A DNA stretch of 64,000 nucleotides, taken from the NCBI RefSeq assembly GCF_031119335.1, contig NZ_JAVHXT010000001.1, positions 470,548 through 534,547 on the forward strand, in the 5' to 3' direction. Shown in pieces: positions 35,161 through 42,513 of the stretch. The notes under the pieces were generated by a model, which worked only from the letters and a program-made list of their open reading frames with translations, did no database searches and was not told the origin of the DNA. The first letter of the stretch is position 1; each line of letters opens with the position of its first letter. This DNA is from Pedobacter sp. Its GTDB lineage: Bacteria > Bacteroidota > Bacteroidia > Sphingobacteriales > Sphingobacteriaceae. A program made the position numbers and the translations under genes.

Positions 35161-37746
35161 CTATCTCACCACTTTCACCGTTCTACCACCTCTACCATCA
35201 GCATTAAATACCCTTAACTTCATATTATCTTGGTAAGCAATTGAAGTTGCATATTTAAGGCTTTGAGCGGTGGGTTCAGACCCATCTACAGTATATCGTA
35301 TTGTTAAATCTGGGTACAAAACATTGGCTTCAACTTTATCATCTTTAACCACATAACCAGGCGTTGGTATACGGTACTGGAAACCACCAGCGTAATGGTT
35401 TAATCGAGGTAACTCGTTTTTACTCATTTTGTAGATAAAAGTAGACCAACTGTAATTATACAACTGTTTACGCAAATCATCGTTTGATTGAGATATGGTA
35501 CTCCATTTAGGTTCTTTCTCCCATGCACGTTCTGCCAAACCTATTATCTTCGGTAAAAACAAATATTCGAAGCGCTCTTTGCTGTGCAATACTTCGCTCC
35601 ACAATGGCGCTTGTAAGCCTACAATATTTGCTTTCGCATTTTCGTTTAGTTTGTCCATTCCACTATAGTAATTTTTAGGTAATGGATTACCGTACTGATC
35701 TTCGGCTTGGTTGCTGTAATAATCAAATGGCACAAAACTGAAAGGCTTATCTACATCAACATAACCACCCCAATACTGACCAATTTCGTTGTAATCTTTA
35801 TTATAGGCCAAATCTAAATACATGTTGCTTACATTGGTTAATACCACTTTGTAGCCGGCGTTAGCCAATTTATAAGCCAAATCTTCGTTACCTTTTAAGT
35901 TATTCCAAACATCGGTATGGAAGTTTTCGTTAGCAAAACGAGTATCTAAAACCATCTGTTTTTTGCCATTTACCAACTGCTTTTTCAAGCCAATTTCTTC
36001 CCATCCCGAGAGGTAAAGATTTTTAGCTTTTAGTAAGGCATTTACCTTGGTAAAATAATAATGCCACAACTCATCTACATTTTCAATAGACTTGTCTTTT
36101 TCTAATAAAGCTTTAACCGCTGGAGATTTCTCCCATACACCAGCAGGAACTTCATCGCCACCAAAATGAATAGTTTGCAATGGTGCACCAGCATCTTTGT
36201 ACATGGCTACGGTTTCATCAATAATTTTTCCAATAAAATTGTAAACGGATGGTAGTGCAGGGTTAACTACGTTATCGTTAAAACCTTGTACCGAACGATA
36301 AACAGATCGGTCTTCTAAATCTCGTAGTAAAAATTGCTTGGCTTCTTTCGGTTTTCCAACTTTCATCAAACGTTTATAACGAGCATCCATCGCTTTAATG
36401 GCAGCTCTGGCGTGTCCTGGTGTTTCATATTCTGGGATAACCTTGATATGTCTAGCATTAGCATATTTCAAAATTTCAATAAAATCAGCTCTGCTTAAAT
36501 GACCGCTTCCGTAAGGATTGTTCACCGTTGGACCAGAACCATACGAGGGGAACAGATGTGCGTTTTCAGTTAAAGTATGTCCGCGTCTGCTACCCACTTC
36601 GGTTAATTCTGGCAAGCCGTTTATGGCAATTCTCCAACCTTCATCGTCGTTAAAATGCAGGTGAAATACATTGATTTTGTAGAACGATAGCACGTCTAAA
36701 ACTTTCAGAATTTGTGCTTTTGGCTGGAAGTTTCTCGAAATATCCATCATAAAAGCACGATGCCCAAATCTTGGTTCGTCTTTAATTTTACAGAAAGGGA
36801 GTGCCATACGCGACTGTCTAGCTTTCCACGCATCGGCAGGCATTAAGCTTTTTAAAGACTGTATGCCATAAAAAATGCCAGCAGGTTTAGCCGCTGTGAT
36901 TTGAATTCCTTTCTCATTAATGGCTAATTCGTAAGCTTCTAACCCCAAAGCTGGGTTTAATTTTAAGATAATCAGCTCGTCTCTTAAGGCAGCAACGGTA
37001 ATTGTTGAGGGATCAAATTCTCCGTTTTTTGCTCCTTTAGCTTTGGTCGGAGTCACCCTGTCTGAAACCAACACTTTTTCTAGTTCTGCTATCAGATAGG
37101 CTCTCTCTTTTTCGAAAACAGGATCGGCTATCACGTTAATATCGAGATCTAAATAAAACTGACCACCAAGATTTTCGTAGCTTACAGGCGTGGGTAAAAT
37201 AGGGCTTACAGCAAAAGTAGCTATTTTTTTAATTGATTTATTTTGCTCAAATATTTGCTTGGCAATCGCTTTTTCTTGCTCACTATAATCAACCTTAGAA
37301 ACATTTTTTAGAGATAACGCTACTGGTTTTGACGGTTGACTGTCGTAAACGATGTAAAAACCTTCTGAATAATCGGTGATGTTTTTTAAACTCCTCGATA
37401 ATATTTTAACACTAGCAGATTGTTTTGGTGCAATGCCTTTAAAGTTTTTGCCAGGCGACACCGTAAACAAATCGCCGTTTAAGTGGGTAATTTGTAAGTT
37501 TAGCGAATCTGCACCTGCATTACGCGGATTGCCAGAGTTAAAGTATATTTTCCATCCTTTAGCGGGAAATGGAGTAGAGGATGGGTTCGTTAAAACCAAT
37601 TCTGAAAGTGTATTGCCACTGTTATTATGGTTTGTTTCTATGATATTCCAAGTTAAATTAACTTTTTGAAGTAGTGTCTTTTTCTGAGCAAAGGTTTGAA
37701 CGGCAATTAACAAAAGGCAAAAGCTCGTAAATAATTTTTGTTTCAT
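35161..37746 (-). CDS. multidomain GH20 beta-N-acetylhexosaminidase
   Basis: An 861-residue chitobiase-type enzyme: signal peptide (about 1-20), N-terminal CHB_HEX-like carbohydrate-binding domain (about 25-165), GH20b domain (about 180-310), GH20 catalytic barrel (about 325-760) with HFGGDEVPAGVW (catalytic pair D531-E532) and RHIKVIPEYETPGHARAA, and a C-terminal chitobiase/hexosaminidase domain (about 790-861). It removes terminal GlcNAc from chitooligosaccharides, probably in the periplasm. Downstream of the acetyltransferase gene on the minus strand (26-base gap), it forms a two-gene operon under the operator C region. Confidence 0.92.
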   Translation of the reverse strand: MKQKLFTSFCLLLIAVQTFAQKKTLLQKVNLTWNIIETNHNNSGNTLSELVLTNPSSTPFPAKGWKIYFNSGNPRNAGADSLNLQITHLNGDLFTVSPGKNFKGIAPKQSASVKILSRSLKNITDYSEGFYIVYDSQPSKPVALSLKNVSKVDYSEQEKAIAKQIFEQNKSIKKIATFAVSPILPTPVSYENLGGQFYLDLDINVIADPVFEKERAYLIAELEKVLVSDRVTPTKAKGAKNGEFDPSTITVAALRDELIILKLNPALGLEAYELAINEKGIQITAAKPAGIFYGIQSLKSLMPADAWKARQSRMALPFCKIKDEPRFGHRAFMMDISRNFQPKAQILKVLDVLSFYKINVFHLHFNDDEGWRIAINGLPELTEVGSRRGHTLTENAHLFPSYGSGPTVNNPYGSGHLSRADFIEILKYANARHIKVIPEYETPGHARAAIKAMDARYKRLMKVGKPKEAKQFLLRDLEDRSVYRSVQGFNDNVVNPALPSVYNFIGKIIDETVAMYKDAGAPLQTIHFGGDEVPAGVWEKSPAVKALLEKDKSIENVDELWHYYFTKVNALLKAKNLYLSGWEEIGLKKQLVNGKKQMVLDTRFANENFHTDVWNNLKGNEDLAYKLANAGYKVVLTNVSNMYLDLAYNKDYNEIGQYWGGYVDVDKPFSFVPFDYYSNQAEDQYGNPLPKNYYSGMDKLNENAKANIVGLQAPLWSEVLHSKERFEYLFLPKIIGLAERAWEKEPKWSTISQSNDDLRKQLYNYSWSTFIYKMSKNELPRLNHYAGGFQYRIPTPGYVVKDDKVEANVLYPDLTIRYTVDGSEPTAQSLKYATSIAYQDNMKLRVFNADGRGGRTVKVVR

Positions 37747-37772
37747 ATATTTTATATTTAGTTCTGGTGATA

Positions 37773-38906
37773 TTAAACTTTTACGTAGATCTTCTTCTTA
37801 TCGAGGATTAATCCTATTATCCAAAGCAACAGCATATATAATATTGCAAATACTAGGGAAGCATTTTTATCGGCTAACCAACTGGTTAAACCATTTTTGT
37901 AGAATAAAGATGGTAAAGAAGAGCCATCAATTTTAATGAGGTATAAAAGCTTCATAATTATCCAAGCGAGAATGTAGATAAACAGTGCATTTTTACCGAA
38001 AACCTCAAAAAAGTAAGTCCATTTTTTGAAATTAAGTACGTCAATTAATGCGATTAATAAGCCTGTGATTACTAAATCCCAACCCAAAGAAAAAAGTACA
38101 TAAGAGCTGGTCCAAATAGGTTTGTTGATAGGGATGCTGTAGTTCCACACAAAACCTAAGGCTAAAAAGGCTATGCCCACACCCACTAAGCGATAAACAG
38201 CGGTAGGATTATTCCCTTGTTTTTGCAGATATTTGCCAGTAAGATAACCAATTAATACGTTTACGATGGCAGGAAAAGTGCTCAGTAATCCCTCTGGATC
38301 AAAAGCAACACCAAAACCCTGATATAAATTTTTGCTGTTGAAGAGGAAATCATCTAAAGCTTTGGCTGCATTTCCTTCTAAACTGTAAGGGTTGCCCAGC
38401 TGACCAAAATAGTATAAAATACCCCAGTAAGTAAGTAATATTACTGCACTTATAACGGCAATGGATGTTGTTTTTCTAAAGAAATAGATGATTAAACTTC
38501 CAAAGAAATAACACAAGGCGATACGCTGCAAAACCCCAAATATCCTAACCTCTAAAAAGTTTTTTAAAGAAACACTGCCATCTTCGCCAAATACTACAAA
38601 TGGAAAGAGATTGAGTAGTAGCCCGATGATAAAGATAATGAGTGCTCGTTTAGCTACTTTTTTAAAGAAATCTCCAAAGGAAACCTCTTCTAGTTTTTTT
38701 AAGCTAAAGCTCAAAGCATTACCTACTACAAAAAGAAAAGTAGGGAATACAAGGTCTGTTAAGGTAAAACCATGCCATTCTGCGTGTTTAAAAGGTGCGT
38801 AAATGTGGCTCCAACTGCCGGGAGTGTTTACTACAATCATTAAGGCAACGGTTAATCCTCGTAAAACATCTAAGGATAAATACCTTTGCGAAATCGTCTT
38901 CTTCAT
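37773..38906 (-). CDS. HGSNAT/NagX-like membrane acetyltransferase (DUF5009 type)
   Basis: The 377-residue polytopic protein starts RYLSLDVLRGLTVALMIVVNTPG and contains KHAEWHGFTLTDLVFPTFLFVVG, the motif set of the heparan-alpha-glucosaminide N-acetyltransferase family (COG4299). About ten hydrophobic helices follow. The lysosomal enzyme moves acetyl groups from cytosolic acetyl-CoA to glucosamine on the other side of the membrane; bacterial nag-locus members are called NagX and are little studied. It heads the minus-strand unit with GH20. Another copy lies after nagB. Acetylation of glucosamine is inferred from family and context. Confidence 0.82.
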   Translation of the reverse strand: MKKTISQRYLSLDVLRGLTVALMIVVNTPGSWSHIYAPFKHAEWHGFTLTDLVFPTFLFVVGNALSFSLKKLEEVSFGDFFKKVAKRALIIFIIGLLLNLFPFVVFGEDGSVSLKNFLEVRIFGVLQRIALCYFFGSLIIYFFRKTTSIAVISAVILLTYWGILYYFGQLGNPYSLEGNAAKALDDFLFNSKNLYQGFGVAFDPEGLLSTFPAIVNVLIGYLTGKYLQKQGNNPTAVYRLVGVGIAFLALGFVWNYSIPINKPIWTSSYVLFSLGWDLVITGLLIALIDVLNFKKWTYFFEVFGKNALFIYILAWIIMKLLYLIKIDGSSLPSLFYKNGLTSWLADKNASLVFAILYMLLLWIIGLILDKKKIYVKV

Positions 38907-38983
38907 TATTTTTAATAGTTCAGGTTTGAAGCATCATGTGATGGCTCCTTAATTTATTTGGTTGTTGAAAAACGTGTACTAAA

Positions 38984-38991
38984 CAAAAATA
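38984..38991 (-). promoter_or_regulatory. candidate -7 element of the nagX-GH20 operon
   Basis: On the minus strand this reads TATTTTTG, matching TAnnTTTG, and lies 78 bases before the start codon. Operator C lies immediately upstream and a CGTGTAC half-site (38973-38979) just downstream, so a repressor would cover it. Confidence 0.45.
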
Positions 38992-38997
38992 TAAATT

Positions 38998-39017
38998 TTT
39001 CGTTAACGTACACGAAA
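38998..39017. promoter_or_regulatory. LacI-type operator, site C
   Basis: TTTCGTTAACGTACACGAAA is nearly palindromic and is the reverse complement of a close match to site A before susC. It lies between the divergent nagX-GH20 and nagB-nagX units, so one regulator could control both. Confidence 0.7.
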
Positions 39018-39107
39018 AATATTAATTTAGCTAAATATTTAATTGATAGTGAAATGGAATGCTTCTATCAATTAAGTAAAAAACTCAATCAACCCTAATA
39101 AATTAAG

Positions 39108-39869
39108 ATGACAAACCTTGTTGAAACCAAACTAGATGTAAGAATTTACGAAGACAGAAAAAGCATGGGAGCGGCTGCTTCAGAGAAATTTGCTAAAGAA
39201 ATAACTGCTCTTCTAAAGACGAAGGATGAAATTAATGTAATATTTGCTGCAGCGCCTTCACAGAACGAATTTCTAGCAGCACTAGATTATGAAAACCTAG
39301 ATTGGAGCCGTGTAAATGCTTTCCACATGGATGAATATATTGGCTTAGCTGCCGATGCGCCGCAAGGTTTTGGTAATTTCTTGAAACATCGATTATTTGA
39401 TAAATTCAATTTTAAATCTGTAAACTATTTAAATGGCAATGCCGATGATATTGCTGCCGAATGCGAAAGGTATGCAGCTTTATTAAATCAAAACAAAGTT
39501 GATATGGTGTGCATGGGTATAGGAGAGAATGGACACTTGGCTTTTAACGACCCTCCAGTAGCAGATTTTGAAGATAAGCACATTGTAAAAGTAGTAGAAC
39601 TAGACGAAGTTTGCAGACAACAGCAAGTAAACGATGGTTGTTTTGCGACTTTGGATGAGGTGCCAAAAGAAGCATTAACGTTAACCATTCCAGCTTTGTT
39701 AAGTGCTACGTATATCAATTGCGTAGTTCCGGGTCCAACTAAAGCTGAAGCAGTAAATCATACCTTAAATAGTGAAATCAGTACGGAAAATCCTGCTACA
39801 ATATTAAGAACACACCCAAATGCGGTGTTGTTCTTAGATAAGGATAGCAGTCATTTGTTAACTTCATAG
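39108..39869 (+). CDS. nagB: glucosamine-6-phosphate deaminase
   Basis: NagB converts glucosamine-6-phosphate to fructose-6-phosphate and ammonia. The 253-residue length is usual for non-hexameric types. Visible motifs are the general-base region FHMDEYIGL (D75), the signature GIGENGHLAFNDPP (H143) and ALTLTIPALLSA. It lies 91 bases after operator C, with a NagX-like gene 10 bases downstream. It completes the GlcNAc-6-P to fructose-6-P route together with nagA. Confidence 0.92.
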   Translation: MTNLVETKLDVRIYEDRKSMGAAASEKFAKEITALLKTKDEINVIFAAAPSQNEFLAALDYENLDWSRVNAFHMDEYIGLAADAPQGFGNFLKHRLFDKFNFKSVNYLNGNADDIAAECERYAALLNQNKVDMVCMGIGENGHLAFNDPPVADFEDKHIVKVVELDEVCRQQQVNDGCFATLDEVPKEALTLTIPALLSATYINCVVPGPTKAEAVNHTLNSEISTENPATILRTHPNAVLFLDKDSSHLLTS

Positions 39870-39879
39870 CTTTAAAGAT

Positions 39880-41019
39880 ATGGCCGAGCAAACTTTACAG
39901 CCAATGCAGAATAGATACCTCTCTTTAGATGTATTAAGGGGATTGACCGTTGCCTTAATGATTGTGGTAAATACTCCCGGTGATTGGAGTAATATTTATG
40001 CTCCGCTAAGACATGCAGATTGGCATGGTTTTACACCTACGGATTGGGTGTTTCCCGCGTTTCTATTTGTAGTGGGTAACGCATTAAGCTTTAGCCTTAA
40101 AAAGATGGGGAAATTGAGTTCTTCGCAGTTTTTACCAAAAGTTTTTAAAAGAACTGCAATCATCTTTTTAATAGGTTTGTTCCTAAATGGATTTCCATTC
40201 TTCCATTACGAAGGAGATCAAATGGTGTTCAATAATTTATTGGATATTAGACTTTGGGGCGTGCTGCAACGTATTGCATTATGTTATTGCTTGGCTAGTT
40301 TGATGGTTTTTTACTTCAAAAAATCGACTGTAATTGTTTCAAGCATTGCTATTCTTTTAGGTTACTGGGCCATATTGTATTTCTTCGGAGACCAACCAGA
40401 CCCTTACAGTTTAGAAGGAAATGCAATAAGAAAAGTAGATTTAGCTTACTTGCCTATAAAAAATATCTACAAACATTATCCCATTCCTTTTGACCCACTT
40501 GGTTTATTAAGTACGTTGCCAGCTATTGTAAATGTAATTGCTGGTTATTTTACTGGAATTTTTATTCAAAAAAACGGTAATAATCTATCTTCTGTTTGGA
40601 AATTGTTTGCTGTAGGCACAGTTTCAGTAATTATATCATTAGTATGGGGCAGTTACTTTCCAATCAATAAAGCTTTGTGGACTAGCACTTACGTACTTTG
40701 CTCACTTGGCTACTGCCTAATTATTATTGGTCTATTAATGCTCATTATTGAGATTTGGCAGCTTAAACGTTGGGCTTATTTCTTCGAAGTGTTTGGCAAA
40801 AACCCTTTATTTATTTACGTACTGGCTTGGTTAGTCATAAGTGCAATGGGGGTAATTCGTATTGATGGCAGACCGTTAAAGGGTATTGTGTACAAAGCGG
40901 GTTTTACAGATTGGCTAACTCCAATTAATGCTTCATTATGGTTTGCTATTGTATATATGTTGGTGATGTGGATTATTGGTGTGGTATTAGATAAAAAGAA
41001 AATCTATATAAAGGTATAA
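39880..41019 (+). CDS. second HGSNAT/NagX-like membrane acetyltransferase
   Basis: A 379-residue paralogue of the protein encoded at 37773-38906, with the same landmarks (RYLSLDVLRGLTVALMIVVNTPG, RHADWHGFTPTDWVFPAFLFVVG, NPLFIYVLAW) and a near-identical C-terminus (VLDKKKIYIKV). The central helices differ substantially, so the copies are old and both kept. It is co-transcribed with nagB. One copy on each side of a shared operator suggests distinct acceptors or expression levels. Confidence 0.82.
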   Translation: MAEQTLQPMQNRYLSLDVLRGLTVALMIVVNTPGDWSNIYAPLRHADWHGFTPTDWVFPAFLFVVGNALSFSLKKMGKLSSSQFLPKVFKRTAIIFLIGLFLNGFPFFHYEGDQMVFNNLLDIRLWGVLQRIALCYCLASLMVFYFKKSTVIVSSIAILLGYWAILYFFGDQPDPYSLEGNAIRKVDLAYLPIKNIYKHYPIPFDPLGLLSTLPAIVNVIAGYFTGIFIQKNGNNLSSVWKLFAVGTVSVIISLVWGSYFPINKALWTSTYVLCSLGYCLIIIGLLMLIIEIWQLKRWAYFFEVFGKNPLFIYVLAWLVISAMGVIRIDGRPLKGIVYKAGFTDWLTPINASLWFAIVYMLVMWIIGVVLDKKKIYIKV

Positions 41020-41027
41020 ACGAGCAA

Positions 41028-41049
41028 AGCCCCGACATCCATCGGGGCT
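41028..41049. terminator. hairpin after second nagX
   Basis: AGCCCCGA (41028-41035) pairs with TCGGGGCT (41042-41049). There is no clear T-run on either strand, so termination efficiency is doubtful. It lies between convergent units. Confidence 0.45.
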
Positions 41050-41079
41050 ATTGCTACCAACCTAAACAAACTATTATCT

Positions 41080-41235
41080 TTAATGACGATGATTGCCATG
41101 TGCTTTTTCATCGCCTTGCGATTGATTTACTTTCTCTTTTTCGGATGATTTTTCCTCATGGCTATGGTCATGATTACATCCTGTGCTCATCAATGTAAAA
41201 CTGAGGAGAATTGCTAAAATCCTAATTGCTTTCAT
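41080..41235 (-). CDS. 51-residue histidine-rich lipoprotein
   Basis: A short gene whose ATG (41235-41233) directly abuts the stop codon of the upstream DUF4625 gene with no base between, implying translational coupling. The signal peptide ends in a lipobox (LMSTGC, Cys20). The mature peptide begins NHDHSHEEK and ends HGNHRH: seven histidines in 32 residues, with only polar residues between. It is a likely metal-binding peptide anchored to a membrane, last in a TonB-receptor gene set. Confidence 0.65.
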   Translation of the reverse strand: MKAIRILAILLSFTLMSTGCNHDHSHEEKSSEKEKVNQSQGDEKAHGNHRH

Positions 41236-41706
41236 CTATTGTATCTTAATGCTTAATCCTTTAATGGTTTGCCATCCTTCTTTATCTGTTAAACGTATCA
41301 TAAAATGATAATCTCCAGGGTCAACATCTGCAGGTACAACAATTTGTGCTGTAGCTTCGTGTTGTTTTGAGCCTGCTGGGATATTGTAGTTTTGAATAAA
41401 TATGAAAGGCTTTATAGGAGCTTTCTTAGCTTCAAAAGTACACTGGTTAACTTCTGTACTGTGGTTGTGATGATCAAAGTTGTGGTGAATATCCAAGCTA
41501 AAAGCTCCTAATTCTTTATTGTCACTAAAAGTGGCCTTAAAAGTGAAAGTTTGCCCACGTGTAACCACACCACATTGCGTTGGAAATGAATTAGCTGTTG
41601 CTAGAATTTCAGGATATTGAGTGTCTTTTTCTTCGTGATTATCTTTCTTACAAGCAGCGAAAATCAGTAATACTAGGGCAAATAAAGCTAAAGTCTTTTT
41701 CATCAT
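41236..41706 (-). CDS. DUF4625-type lipoprotein with histidine cluster
   Basis: A 156-residue lipoprotein (LIFAACKKD) with a beta-sandwich-like mature region and a central cluster LDIHHNFDHHNHSTEV. The C-terminus (DPGDYHFMIRLTDKEGWQTIKG) resembles DUF4625, a Bacteroidota family often found near TonB receptors. It lies between another exported protein gene and the His-rich short lipoprotein gene. Metal chelation at the surface or in the periplasm is inferred from the histidines and context. Confidence 0.7.
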   Translation of the reverse strand: MMKKTLALFALVLLIFAACKKDNHEEKDTQYPEILATANSFPTQCGVVTRGQTFTFKATFSDNKELGAFSLDIHHNFDHHNHSTEVNQCTFEAKKAPIKPFIFIQNYNIPAGSKQHEATAQIVVPADVDPGDYHFMIRLTDKEGWQTIKGLSIKIQ

Positions 41707-41769
41707 TAGTTATTTTAAGATGAAAGGAGGAAGGTAATGATTAGTCGGTATCCTCCTTTCGATATAATT

Positions 41770-42447
41770 TTAATGTTCTGCGTGTATCTCAAAGTTCAAT
41801 TTCAGCACGTCTTGTCCAGCAAATGCTGTTGCGTAATCGCTACGGTTCCAGTCGGCTCTAGTGATGGTGGCCTTAACGCCAGCATTTACTTTTCTGAGTA
41901 TAAAACTCACATTTTTAGTAGCTCCCTCATTACTGTGACCAATGGTGAAGTAGCTTACCACACCGGTAGTTGCAATGCCACCACTTCCAGATACCGCTGT
42001 GCCGTCGCCATAAGTGGTTTCTCTTGGTTGAAAAATAGCACCGCTTTCGTTGGTTGTATTTGCATTCAGAATGAAGTTGCCGCCAACTAAAAATGCCTTG
42101 TAATTATCTGCAGTTGCTTTGTTTGTGATAAAATCGTTTTGTACTTCTTTGCCAGTGTAGTCCCAAGCCTTCAGCTGTAGCTTGTAAACAGCTTCGGCTT
42201 CTAGATGTAGGTGTCCACCAGAAATAGCAGCACCTTTATTGTTGAACTTAACCACAGTTTGTTTGCCATTTGTACGGTCGGCAAGGTCATGAAAGTGGTC
42301 GCCGTGTGCATGACCATCCACTTCTGTGAAAATAAGTTCAGCTCTTTCTATTCCTTCTCGAATAGGATCGTCCTTATCTTTTTTACATGCGGTAAAAGCT
42401 GCTACAAATAAAAGCATGGCTGCTAGGGTAATTTTTCTTGTTTTCAT
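41770..42447 (-). CDS. metal-locus lipoprotein with HGDHFHD motif
   Basis: A 225-residue lipoprotein (FTACKKDKDD). The first part of the mature protein has VDGHAHGDHFHD followed by GGHLHLEAE, and the end reads NFEIHAEH. The family resembles proteins annotated 'type 1 periplasmic binding fold superfamily' beside TonB receptors in Flavobacteriia and Sphingobacteriia; I am only moderately sure of that match. It is the gene immediately after the receptor, 66 bases downstream across a short tandem repeat. The repeated histidines suggest transition-metal binding. Confidence 0.65.
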   Translation of the reverse strand: MKTRKITLAAMLLFVAAFTACKKDKDDPIREGIERAELIFTEVDGHAHGDHFHDLADRTNGKQTVVKFNNKGAAISGGHLHLEAEAVYKLQLKAWDYTGKEVQNDFITNKATADNYKAFLVGGNFILNANTTNESGAIFQPRETTYGDGTAVSGSGGIATTGVVSYFTIGHSNEGATKNVSFILRKVNAGVKATITRADWNRSDYATAFAGQDVLKLNFEIHAEH

Positions 42448-42455
42448 TTCTTAAT

Positions 42456-42486
42456 TGAATTATTGAATTATTGAATTATTGATTAT
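42456..42486. repeat. TGAATTAT tandem repeat
   Basis: Three exact 8-base units (42456-42479) plus a partial fourth lie between the TonB receptor gene and the next gene of the set. It is a simple repeat and may vary in copy number. Confidence 0.6.
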
Positions 42487-42513
42487 TGTGATTTTGTTAA
42501 TTGATAATTTTGA

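Noticed and set aside
37773..41019. The two NagX-like genes as an inverted duplication flanking a mobile segment
   Set aside because: Their DNA is well diverged, the inverted arrangement encloses only a promoter and nagB, and no transposase or terminal repeats were seen.
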